The notes: a model not told the origin generated them from the sequence alone. Positions 1-5,102 are shown, numbered from the stretch's first letter. The stretch: 5,317 nt of DNA from Synechococcaceae cyanobacterium RL_1_2 (GCA_012033095.1 JAAUPO010000213.1:1-5317), one strand, 5' to 3'. Numbers and translations are program-made.

Positions 1-190
1 GAATCGCCCTGGTATTAGTGGACTTACGACACAAGCCCCTAAGGATCGTGAATTAAATAACTTAGAAATTTGTAGGGTATCCTTCAAGGGAGCGTAACCC
101 ATCAATATTTAAGTTTTAGATGTTATTAAATTCTTATTCCTAAATCCCCCAAATTTGATGGACTTACTTGAGCGATTGTCCCCAAACATC

Positions 191-243
191 ATGGTTCCCA
201 GGACAGAATCGAAATTTTTGCGTTAGTTCTGTCAAAAAACCAT
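191..243. repeat. Interrupted inverted repeat
   Basis: The outer arms are ATGGTT (191-196) and AACCAT (238-243). The inner arms are GACAGAA (202-208) and TTCTGTC (227-233), separated by an internal loop of five bases on the left and four on the right, with an 18-base apical loop. All 13 pairs are perfect Watson-Crick. There is no T-tract on the correct side for a terminator in either direction: the A-run at 234-239 is part of the internal loop and right outer arm. It could fold in an RNA from either strand or be a decayed mobile-repeat hairpin. No function is claimed. Confidence 0.4.
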
Positions 244-270
244 AGCTTGCAACGTTGGAGTATGGGCCAG

Positions 271-286
271 GTTTAAGAAGTTTAAG
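271..286. repeat. Short tandem repeat, 9-bp period
   Basis: GTTTAAG occurs at 271-277 and again at 280-286, giving a 16-base stretch with 9-base periodicity. Alone it could be chance; it is listed because six other tandem duplications of similar size lie in the gene-free parts of this window. Confidence 0.4.
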
Positions 287-298
287 CACAACCATGTC

Positions 299-335
299 AA
301 ACCTAAAACTCTTTTCTAATCTGAATTTTAGGTTT
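299..335 (-). terminator. Possible eda terminator hairpin
   Basis: AAACCTAAAA (299-308) and TTTTAGGTTT (326-335) form a perfect 10-bp inverted repeat around a 17-base loop. It begins 24 bases beyond the eda stop codon in the direction of eda transcription. The stem is AT-rich (two G-C pairs) and no separate U-tract follows, so it would be a weak terminator. An alternative is a mRNA 3'-end stabiliser or a chance dyad. Confidence 0.35.
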
Positions 336-351
336 AAATGATGACAGACCC

Positions 352-371
352 TAGGTATTTATAGGTATTTA
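352..371. repeat. Perfect 10-bp tandem duplication
   Basis: TAGGTATTTA occurs twice in immediate succession (352-361, 362-371). It straddles the 3' end of the minus-strand eda pseudogene: the stop codon (359-361) is formed across the boundary of the copies. A slippage duplication here would have changed the last residues of the protein, so the reading-frame end of eda may itself have been moved. Confidence 0.8.
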
Positions 372-1018
372 TGATTATGTGAGTTATTGAGGTCTAACTG
401 TTGAAGTAGAGTTTGGGTGATGGTGGTGATCCCAGACCAGTTTTGATCCTTAATTAGATTGTCTGGAAACAGCCCTCGCCCAAGGCCGATCGCGATCGCT
501 CCAGCTTGTAGTAACGGTGGCCCATTCGCGATCGTTACCCCCCCAGTAGGAATTAGGGGAATATGACCTAAGGGCCCCTGAAGAGCTTTAAGATAGGTCG
601 GCCCTCCTAGGGTAATGATCGGAAATACCTTCACGGCAGTAGCTCCCCCCTGCCATGCCTGAACAATTTCTGTGGGGGTGCTAGCCCCAGGAATAATGGG
701 AACTTGATGCCTTTGGCTAGCTTAATTAAGCCTTGATCCACATGGGGACAAAACACAAAATCGGCTTCCACCGCGATCGCGTCTTGCAGGGCCTGGTGGG
801 TTAAAACGGTGCCTGTGCCAATGTGACATTGGGGAAACAAATATTTTCAGCTTTTCAATTAACACCGCAGCCCTAGGGGTATTCCAGGTTACTTCGATAA
901 ATTTAATTCCACCGTCCACTATCGCCTGAGCTAGGTTGATCCCAAGGGAATGCTCCTGCACCCGAATGACTGCGATTACCGGATCTTTTTTCCATGCCAA
1001 CAATAAATTTCTATCCAT
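359..1018 (-). pseudogene. eda: KDPG aldolase-like gene with two frameshifts
   Basis: This is a bifunctional KDPG/KHG aldolase-family gene (EC 4.1.2.14 type, class I Schiff-base aldolase that splits 2-keto-3-deoxy-6-phosphogluconate into pyruvate and glyceraldehyde 3-phosphate). The frame is broken twice. One extra A in the minus-strand A-run (plus-strand T-run 844-847) shifts it, and one missing A in the run at 712-714 restores it. Without correction translation stops at 722-724 after 98 residues. With both repaired, 219 residues result, the normal family length. The repaired protein has Glu42 (IEVTWNTP), Thr70 (GTGTVL), Pro91 (FCPHVD) and the Schiff-base Lys130 (AVKVFP), each exactly three below E. 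coli Eda Glu45, Thr73, Pro94 and Lys133. Position 46 is Asn where E. coli has Arg49. I chose the ATG at 1018; a GAGGG lies only two bases upstream, and a TTG at 1045 is less likely. Either a real pseudogene or sequencing errors in homopolymers. Confidence 0.85.
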
Positions 1019-1072
1019 AACCCTCAACTTAACTGGGTAGGCCAAACCTCTCTCAGCCTAGGTAAGCTAGCC

Positions 1073-1078
1073 ATTATA
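1073..1078 (-). promoter_or_regulatory. eda -10 box
   Basis: A perfect TATAAT on the minus strand (1078 down to 1073) lies 54 bases upstream of the eda ATG, giving a leader of about 48 bases. I see no good TTGACA-like box 16-18 bases further upstream, so the promoter may be activator-dependent. That a consensus -10 survives in front of a broken gene suggests the breakage is recent or not real. Confidence 0.5.
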
Positions 1079-1139
1079 AGCAGGAATGTTAGGTTCTAGG
1101 GGACGATGTTCTACCAACAACGACACCAGGCTAATCTAA

Positions 1140-1163
1140 AGCTTCAACATTAGCTTCAACATT
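1140..1163. repeat. Perfect 12-bp tandem duplication
   Basis: AGCTTCAACATT is repeated exactly, head to tail, at 1140-1151 and 1152-1163, with no spacer and no extension on either side. It is the longest of the seven short tandem duplications in the window and looks like a replication-slippage product. Confidence 0.85.
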
Positions 1164-1235
1164 GACCAAATTGATCAGACGTAACACTAGATCCTACAGA
1201 TCCTGAGCAATAACGCTCTCTTGCTGTTGGTAAGT

Positions 1236-1271
1236 TTGATTAATTTAAGTAATTAGATTAACTTGATTAAT
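1236..1271. repeat. AT-rich direct repeat and dyad
   Basis: TTGATTAAT occurs at 1236-1244 and 1263-1271, a 9-base direct repeat. Overlapping it, TTAATTTAAGT (1240-1250) and ACTTGATTAA (1261-1270) form an imperfect inverted repeat of nine pairs with a one-base size mismatch, around a 10-base loop. The ATTA-rich half-sites are of the kind bound by LysR-type regulators of carbon genes in cyanobacteria, but this lies about 370 bases before prk, so a regulatory role is only a guess. Confidence 0.3.
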
Positions 1272-1381
1272 ATTAGGCCTTAGCCCCTGTCAAGCCCTAA
1301 GATCCCATGGTATCTTCGTGGGGTGCGGTGGTTCCTGATAGTCCTAATAGTTAAGCTACGATGACAAACTTACCAGCGATC

Positions 1382-1400
1382 GCGGATCTCTAGCGGATCT
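1382..1400. repeat. Tandem repeat, 11-bp period
   Basis: GCGGATCT occurs at 1382-1389 and 1393-1400, separated by CTA. The first copy overlaps the right end of a HIP1 octamer (1376-1383). Confidence 0.5.
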
Positions 1401-1483
1401 TTACGAACCCAGCTAGAACTATCCATCGTCTAGGTTTGAGGTGCCATCCCAAAAACCTAGAATAGGCTTAGGTTCTCAAAACT

Positions 1484-1502
1484 TTGGATAATCTTGGATA
1501 AT
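1484..1502. repeat. Tandem repeat, 10-bp period
   Basis: TTGGATAAT occurs at 1484-1492 and 1494-1502, separated by a single C, about 150 bases upstream of prk. The one-turn spacing would put both copies on the same helix face, so a protein-binding role is possible, but slippage duplication explains it equally well. Confidence 0.55.
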
Positions 1503-1554
1503 ATTTGCCCATTTCATAAGTAATGCTTTGATATGGGTAGCCTATATATTATAT

Positions 1555-1580
1555 TTGACCTAACCAAGTATAGTTAGTAA
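1555..1580 (+). promoter_or_regulatory. Candidate prk control element
   Basis: TTGACC at 1555-1560 resembles a -35 box, but no good -10 follows at 16-18 bases; TATAGT (1569-1574) is too close. CTAAC (1560-1564) and GTTAG (1573-1577) form a perfect dyad with an 8-base centre, a size typical of a dimeric regulator site, 66-83 bases before the prk ATG. The region to 1630 is strongly AT-rich with TATAAA at 1604-1609. I infer that the prk promoter lies between about 1530 and 1615, but cannot fix the start site. Confidence 0.35.
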
Positions 1581-1642
1581 CCGCTACTACTAAAACTAAA
1601 TTCTATAAAAAATTATAAAAATTTATTATTGAGGAATAACCT

Positions 1643-2641
1643 ATGAGCGATCGCCCTGTGCTAATCGGTGTGGCCGGTGATTCTGGATGTGGTAAATCCA
1701 CGTTTCTCCGCCGCCTAACAGATCTATTCGGCAGTGAATTCATGACTGTTATCTGTCTAGATGACTACCACAGTCTCGATCGTAAAGGTCGTAAGGCTGC
1801 TGGGGTAACGGCCCTAGACCCCAAAGCTAACAACTTTGACCTCATGGCGGAGCAAATCACTGCTCTTAAAAATGGCGAAACCATTCAAAAACCTATTTAT
1901 AACCACGAAACCGGTGAACTTGATCCCCCAGAAGAAGTTAAACCTAACAAAGTAATCGTAATTGAAGGTCTTCACCCCTTCTATGATGAGCGGGTTAGAA
2001 AATTAATTGACTTCAGTGTTTATCTTGACATTAGTGAAGAAGTTAAAATTAACTGGAAAATTCAGCGGGATATGGCAGAACGGGGCCACACCTACGAAGA
2101 TATTCTTGCCTCGATCGAAGCTCGTCGCCCTGATTTCACTGCCTACATCGAAATTCAACGTCAATACGCTGATGTGGTAATTCAAGTATTACCCACCAAG
2201 CTACTAGACGATAAAGATAGCAAGCTGCTCAGGGTTCGCCTCATGCAGAAAGAAGGTATTCCTAACTTTGAACCTTCTTACCTATTTGACGAAGGCTCCA
2301 CCATTGATTGGCGTCCCTGTGGTCGTAAACTTACCTGTGCTTACCCTGGCATCAAAATGTATTACGGTCCCGATAATTTCCTTGGGAATGAAGTATCTGT
2401 CCTTGAAATTGATGGTCAGTTCGATAATCTAGAGGAGATGATCTACATTGAAAGTCACCTCAGCAAAACCGGCACTAAATATTACGGTGAAATGACTGAA
2501 CTTCTACTCAAGCATAAAGAATATCCTGGCTCCAAAAATGGTACTGGTTTATTCCAAGTCCTTGTAGGTCTCAAAATGAGAGAAACCTATGAAAAACTAG
2601 TCGGTGGTTCCACAGTAGAAAAACTTCAAGCTACTGCCTAA
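1643..2641 (+). CDS. prk: Phosphoribulokinase
   Basis: This is the Calvin-cycle enzyme that phosphorylates ribulose 5-phosphate with ATP to give ribulose 1,5-bisphosphate, the Rubisco substrate; it acts in the cytoplasm. Its 332 residues match the usual cyanobacterial length. The P-loop is GDSGCGKST (12-20), followed by CLDDYHSLDR (38-47) and the VIVIEGLHPFYDER strand (104-117) typical of the family. The regulatory cysteines are present: Cys16 in the P-loop and Cys38, the same 22-residue spacing as Cys19-Cys41 in Synechococcus PRK, and Cys226-Cys232 near the C-terminus. Thioredoxin control and assembly with CP12 and GAPDH are therefore expected from family knowledge. The ATG is set by GAGGA at 1631-1635, seven bases upstream. 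HIP1 lies in codons 2-4. No partner gene is adjacent; a strong terminator 129 bases downstream suggests a single-gene transcript. Confidence 0.98.
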   Translation: MSDRPVLIGVAGDSGCGKSTFLRRLTDLFGSEFMTVICLDDYHSLDRKGRKAAGVTALDPKANNFDLMAEQITALKNGETIQKPIYNHETGELDPPEEVKPNKVIVIEGLHPFYDERVRKLIDFSVYLDISEEVKINWKIQRDMAERGHTYEDILASIEARRPDFTAYIEIQRQYADVVIQVLPTKLLDDKDSKLLRVRLMQKEGIPNFEPSYLFDEGSTIDWRPCGRKLTCAYPGIKMYYGPDNFLGNEVSVLEIDGQFDNLEEMIYIESHLSKTGTKYYGEMTELLLKHKEYPGSKNGTGLFQVLVGLKMRETYEKLVGGSTVEKLQATA

Positions 2642-2653
2642 GTAAATCAGTTC

Positions 2654-2673
2654 CTAGTTTGATCTAGTTTGAT
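2654..2673. repeat. Perfect 10-bp tandem duplication
   Basis: CTAGTTTGAT is repeated exactly head to tail (2654-2663, 2664-2673), starting 13 bases after the prk stop codon, in its 3' untranslated region. Confidence 0.8.
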
Positions 2674-2735
2674 TACTTAACCCATCAATGTATTTTTGCG
2701 TGTAGCATATACTTTTTGCCCATGTTCTAAAGATG

Positions 2736-2753
2736 TTGCAAATATTGCAAATA
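2736..2753. repeat. Perfect 9-bp tandem duplication
   Basis: TTGCAAATA occurs at 2736-2744 and 2745-2753 without spacer, between the prk stop and its terminator. Confidence 0.75.
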
Positions 2754-2767
2754 TTTTAGTTATCGTT

Positions 2768-2806
2768 AGAGCGATCGCTGTTAGGATTATCCGCGATCGC
2801 TTTTTT
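2768..2806 (+). terminator. Intrinsic prk terminator built from two HIP1 sites
   Basis: AGCGATCGC (2770-2778) pairs perfectly with GCGATCGCT (2793-2801) around a 14-base loop, and six T residues (2801-2806) follow the GC-rich arm. A G-U pair and an A-U pair extend the stem outward to 2768. This is a canonical factor-independent terminator, 129 bases after the prk stop. Both arms are HIP1 octamers; because HIP1 is its own reverse complement, any two nearby copies make such a stem. Each arm could also fold on itself, but the T-run supports the long hairpin. The T-run is only on the plus side, so it serves plus-strand transcripts. Confidence 0.8.
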
Positions 2807-2867
2807 GATGATCTAAAATCCCTAGCAGCCTATGGGCAATTATTAATTCCCCTCAAAAATAAGCACT

Positions 2868-3152
2868 ATGGTGAAATTTGGGCTAACCACCGTTATTGGT
2901 TTATTTATCCTGATTGAAATATTCCTCTGGTTAAAAACCTTTATTAATCCCCTGCCCCTCTATATTTTTGCAGGGGCATTCCTCGCGATCGCCTCCAATT
3001 ACGACAAAGGCATGATCCAAGGCACCAGCTTAGAAAACTTACTGCGATCGTGGTCTTCTGCCCCCATCAAACCCGATCAATCCTCAATCATGCCACCACA
3101 AACCAAGGGGAAGGCCAGGACTGCTAGCCCTCCCCATCTCGATGGAAAATGA
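2868..3152 (+). CDS. Small two-helix membrane protein, function unknown
   Basis: This 94-residue protein is not one I can name. Residues 4-22 (ending FILIEIFLWL) and about 29-44 (PLPLYIFAGAFLAIAS) are strongly hydrophobic and separated by a short KTFIN turn, as in a helical hairpin. The remainder (45-94) is hydrophilic and rich in Ser, Pro and Lys, so likely a disordered tail. No signal-peptidase site is evident. The ATG is the only reasonable start because an in-frame TAA lies at 2844-2846; I see no Shine-Dalgarno, which is common in cyanobacteria. It follows the prk terminator by 61 bases, so it should have its own promoter. HIP1 lies at 2985-2992, within the second helix. Coding is supported by the clear membrane pattern and the absence of a competing frame, but without a homology search it stays hypothetical. 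Confidence 0.7.
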   Translation: MVKFGLTTVIGLFILIEIFLWLKTFINPLPLYIFAGAFLAIASNYDKGMIQGTSLENLLRSWSSAPIKPDQSSIMPPQTKGKARTASPPHLDGK

Positions 3153-3208
3153 TCACATTGTTCAGCGTTAGAATCGAACTATAGTCTTTTTGAATAATTA
3201 TGGGAAAT

Positions 3209-3233
3209 CAATAGAGCTGAAATTACTCTATTG
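3209..3233. terminator. Hairpin between convergent genes
   Basis: CAATAGAG (3209-3216) and CTCTATTG (3226-3233) form a perfect 8-bp stem with a 9-base loop. It lies between the stop codon of the small membrane protein (3152) and that of the outer-membrane protein (3304), where a bidirectional terminator would be expected. The stem is modest and no U-tract follows directly in either direction, so activity is uncertain. No other hairpin in this 151-base gap looks better. Confidence 0.4.
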
Positions 3234-3303
3234 GCAAGGAGCAAAAATCCCACACTAAATCCAATTAACTATAAGCTATTAACGCCATCGCTGTGGTGGA
3301 GCG

Positions 3304-3819
3304 TTAGAACCGTAAGCCAACACCAGTTTGTACAGAAAACGCAGTGCCCCCACTGTCCCGATAGGCATCAAATGCCACTACCGCATTACCAAAAATGGCT
3401 AGGTTGCTGTTGGGTACCATATAATCAATGCCCGGTTGGATGGCAAAAGCCGTTTGATCCCCCACGGGAGATGGCCCCTCACTTGCAAAGGAGGCCCCAA
3501 GACCTAAATAAAGATCACTTTGCCAACTAATGGGAAAGTCATAGGAAATCGTGGGGATCACCGCCGTTCCTTGACCAATTAAAGCTTGGGTACGGATAGA
3601 AAACGGGGCTTCTAAAAATTTGTATCGCATGGCGATCACCCCGCCAATTTGTTGACCTTGGCCGTTAAGATTATCCGTTAAACCAAAAGTTGGGCCGATG
3701 CCAATGTAACTACCGTAGGCCGCCTGAGCAGATGCAGATTGATGGTGAATCCCGATAGTTGCTGCGATCGCGATCGCCGATGCAGTTAATGTTTTCGACC
3801 AAAAGCGATGGTGCAGCAT
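3304..3819 (-). CDS. Small outer-membrane beta-barrel protein
   Basis: This 171-residue exported protein begins with a typical signal peptide: basic start (HHRFWSK, 3-9), hydrophobic core with AIAIAATIGI (15-24) and a cleavage site ASA|Q at 29-31/32. The mature part, about 140 residues, alternates polar and hydrophobic residues with many Gly and aromatic residues (YGSYIGIGPTFGL, DLYLGLGASF) and ends GVGLRF. A C-terminal Phe on a last strand is the usual signal for outer-membrane insertion. The size suits an eight-stranded barrel like OmpW/OmpX, but I cannot assign a family or ligand; a structural or adhesin role is equally possible. The ATG at 3819 is chosen because GAGGAG (3832-3827) lies seven bases upstream; a TTG at 3834 would overlap that site. 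Two overlapping HIP1 copies (3764-3777) encode part of the signal peptide. It has its own promoter. Confidence 0.75.
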   Translation of the reverse strand: MLHHRFWSKTLTASAIAIAATIGIHHQSASAQAAYGSYIGIGPTFGLTDNLNGQGQQIGGVIAMRYKFLEAPFSIRTQALIGQGTAVIPTISYDFPISWQSDLYLGLGASFASEGPSPVGDQTAFAIQPGIDYMVPNSNLAIFGNAVVAFDAYRDSGGTAFSVQTGVGLRF

Positions 3820-3883
3820 GGACTTACTCCTCAAACTAAAAAATTAAGCCAATAGGCAATAAATTTTACAAAGATTTTGGTTA

Positions 3884-3913
3884 AGTATAGCCCTATATGG
3901 TTTGTCTCAACAA
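3884..3913 (-). promoter_or_regulatory. Promoter of the outer-membrane protein gene
   Basis: On the minus strand, TTGTTG (3913-3908) is followed after 18 bases by TATACT (3889-3884); TTGAGA (3910-3905) with a 15-base spacer is an alternative -35. The predicted start near 3877 gives a leader of about 58 bases. A short palindrome, TATAG-CC-CTATA (3886-3897), overlaps the -10 box and could be an operator, though it may simply reflect the AT-rich -10. Confidence 0.55.
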
Positions 3914-3948
3914 TGCAATCCCATACCGATCCCAGTAATCCCTGACCA

Positions 3949-5028
3949 TTAAGCCATTAAAAATAATTCTGGTTTAGCAAAAATCATCCGACCGGCAGAC
4001 GTTTGTAAAGCCGAAGTTACCGTCACCCTCAACTCCTCCCCCACATGGGCAGAACCCTCTTCCACCACCACCATGGTGCCATCATCTAGATAGCCTACTC
4101 CTTGTTGGGGTTCTTTCCCCTGCTTGATAATTTTTAAATCCAATGTATCCCCAGGTAAATAAATAGAACGAATCGCCTTTGCCAGATCGTTCACGTTCAA
4201 AATTTCAATCTTTTGTAAATTAGCAACTTTACTCAGGTTGTAATCATTGGTTAAGAGGGTGGCATTTAATTCCATGGCAAGGCGTAATAACTTCGCATCC
4301 ACCGTACTAATGTCATCATAATCGGCAGAATTAATGACAATGCGATTAGGAAAACGTTCTTGGGCACTATTTAAAATGTCTAGCCCCCTTCTGCCCCTGA
4401 CCCGTTTTTGATCGTTGGCCGTATCTGCTAATAATTGCAACTCATCCAACACAAACTGGGGTACTAATAATTGCCCTTCAATAAAACCAGTTTTGAGTAA
4501 TTCCTCAATGCGTCCATCAATAATGCAGCTAGTGTCGATAATTTTAGTCGTAGCGGGCTTAAGGGTTCCCTCGGATAACAGAATATTCTCTAAACTATTA
4601 GGGTTAATCAACCTTAAAAAGTTACGACCATGGGTATCGGCTAAACTAATGCCCAAATAAGCAAACATCAAACTCCCTAAAATTGCCAACATCGGCTTAA
4701 TGAAGGCAAATTCCTTAGGAATGGGCAGGACAAAAATTGGTGCTAACATCAAGTTGGCTAAAAGCAACCCAATCACTAAACCCACAGCCCTGGTCAAAAT
4801 AACTTCAATGGGGGTTAGTCTAACCTGTTGTTCTAGTCGCCGATAGGTTGTCTGGATTAAAAGACCAAAACCTAGACCCAAAATCCCACCAAAAACTCCA
4901 CTGATAACTCTTAGGGCTTCAACGTTGGTAACTTGGGCTAGGACTTCTAGGGGAAGAGCTTCCACAAGGGAAAAGCCAATACTACCTAACGCAACGATAA
5001 AGATGAAGATAATGGTGAAATCGATCAT
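3949..5028 (-). CDS. Membrane-anchored PIN/TRAM domain protein
   Basis: This 359-residue protein is of the YacL-like type found widely in cyanobacteria and Firmicutes. The N-terminal third has four likely membrane helices (about 1-22, 43-60, 80-102, 110-130). A PIN nuclease domain follows (about 162-285) with the acidic metal-binding residues in place: Asp165 (IIDTS), Glu196 (VLDEL), Asp244 (TVDAKLL) and Asp262 (TNDYNL). The C-terminal part (about 286-352) fits a TRAM RNA-binding beta-barrel, with the pattern PGD, QGVGYLDDGTMVVVE and GRMIFA. It is therefore predicted to be a membrane-tethered ribonuclease facing the cytoplasm; the substrate is unknown. The ATG at 5028 has no Shine-Dalgarno but begins directly at the first hydrophobic segment and follows a consensus -10. 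It is complete with all key residues, and is flanked by 182 and 129 non-coding bases, so it is likely transcribed alone. Confidence 0.93.
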   Translation of the reverse strand: MIDFTIIFIFIVALGSIGFSLVEALPLEVLAQVTNVEALRVISGVFGGILGLGFGLLIQTTYRRLEQQVRLTPIEVILTRAVGLVIGLLLANLMLAPIFVLPIPKEFAFIKPMLAILGSLMFAYLGISLADTHGRNFLRLINPNSLENILLSEGTLKPATTKIIDTSCIIDGRIEELLKTGFIEGQLLVPQFVLDELQLLADTANDQKRVRGRRGLDILNSAQERFPNRIVINSADYDDISTVDAKLLRLAMELNATLLTNDYNLSKVANLQKIEILNVNDLAKAIRSIYLPGDTLDLKIIKQGKEPQQGVGYLDDGTMVVVEEGSAHVGEELRVTVTSALQTSAGRMIFAKPELFLMA

Positions 5029-5063
5029 GGTTATGGGCCAAAGGAAATGATAAATATTTTCCC

Positions 5064-5102
5064 ATTATATCTATTGCGCCCTCGATCCTTTTCTTAAGAA
5101 AA
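5064..5102 (-). promoter_or_regulatory. PIN/TRAM gene promoter with palindrome
   Basis: A perfect TATAAT on the minus strand (5069-5064) lies 35 bases before the ATG, predicting a leader of about 28 bases. No TTGACA-like box sits at the right distance. In its place is a perfect 14-bp palindrome, TTTTCTTAAGAAAA (5089-5102), which covers the expected -35 position (5092-5087). It may be an operator for a dimeric regulator. I see no convincing terminator for the upstream trhO gene in the remaining bases to 5210. Confidence 0.5.

Larger units (their letters stand above)
1..298. other. Gene-free left edge
   Basis: I recognise no gene here. One plus-strand frame is open from the window edge (base 2) to a TAA at 95-97. 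Its 31 codons resemble nothing I know, so it could be the tail of a gene cut by the edge or chance. The stretch near 145-168 (CCCCCAAATTTG then ATGGACTTAC) looks like a decayed copy of the C-run/AAATTT/G-run inverted repeats common between cyanobacterial genes; that is an impression from memory, not a match I could test. A dyad (191-243) and a short tandem repeat (271-286) are listed separately. No promoter with both boxes was found. Confidence 0.5.
1079..1480. other. Long gene-free stretch between eda and prk
   Basis: No coding frame of credible length or composition, and no tRNA-like cloverleaf, was found on either strand. The stretch contains the tandem duplications at 1140-1163 and 1382-1400, an AT-rich dyad and direct repeat at 1236-1271, and a HIP1 octamer at 1376-1383. 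Its length (the whole gap from the eda start to the prk start is 624 bases) is large for two ordinary metabolic genes, so it may hold a small RNA, a decayed gene or distant prk control sites; none of these is shown by the sequence. Confidence 0.4.
492..3777. repeat. Dispersed HIP1 octamers (nine copies)
   Basis: GCGATCGC occurs at 492-499, 773-780, 1376-1383, 1647-1654, 2771-2778, 2793-2800, 2985-2992, 3764-3771 and 3770-3777, the last two overlapping by two bases. This highly iterated palindrome is a hallmark of many cyanobacterial genomes. Copies fall in eda, prk, the small membrane protein gene, the barrel protein gene and gene-free DNA. The rightmost 1.5 kb, including the whole PIN/TRAM gene, has none. 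Confidence 0.95.

Noticed and set aside
838..852. Programmed frameshifting in eda
   Set aside because: The A-runs are only three or four bases, there is no classical slippery heptamer, and two opposite shifts would both be needed; decay or sequencing error is simpler.
2003..2185. Minus-strand open frame of 60 codons inside prk
   Set aside because: It is antisense to conserved phosphoribulokinase sequence; nothing supports a separate gene.
2696..2917. Plus-strand open frame of 73 codons between prk and the small membrane protein
   Set aside because: It runs through the HIP1 terminator and a 9-bp tandem repeat and overlaps the start of the better-supported membrane protein gene; its peptide shows no family-like pattern.
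3164..3309. AGCGTTAGAA repeated at 3164-3173 and 3300-3309 as possible attachment-site-like direct repeats
   Set aside because: The copies flank only 126 bases with no integrase or mobile gene, and the second is the end of the barrel protein coding sequence; probably chance.
3231..3530. Plus-strand open frame of 99 codons opposite the barrel protein gene
   Set aside because: It lies antisense to a gene with a signal peptide, Shine-Dalgarno and promoter; its His/Pro/Trp-rich composition is typical of a shadow frame.
4415..4660. Plus-strand open frame of 81 codons inside the PIN/TRAM gene
   Set aside because: It is antisense to conserved PIN-domain codons and has no start signals.
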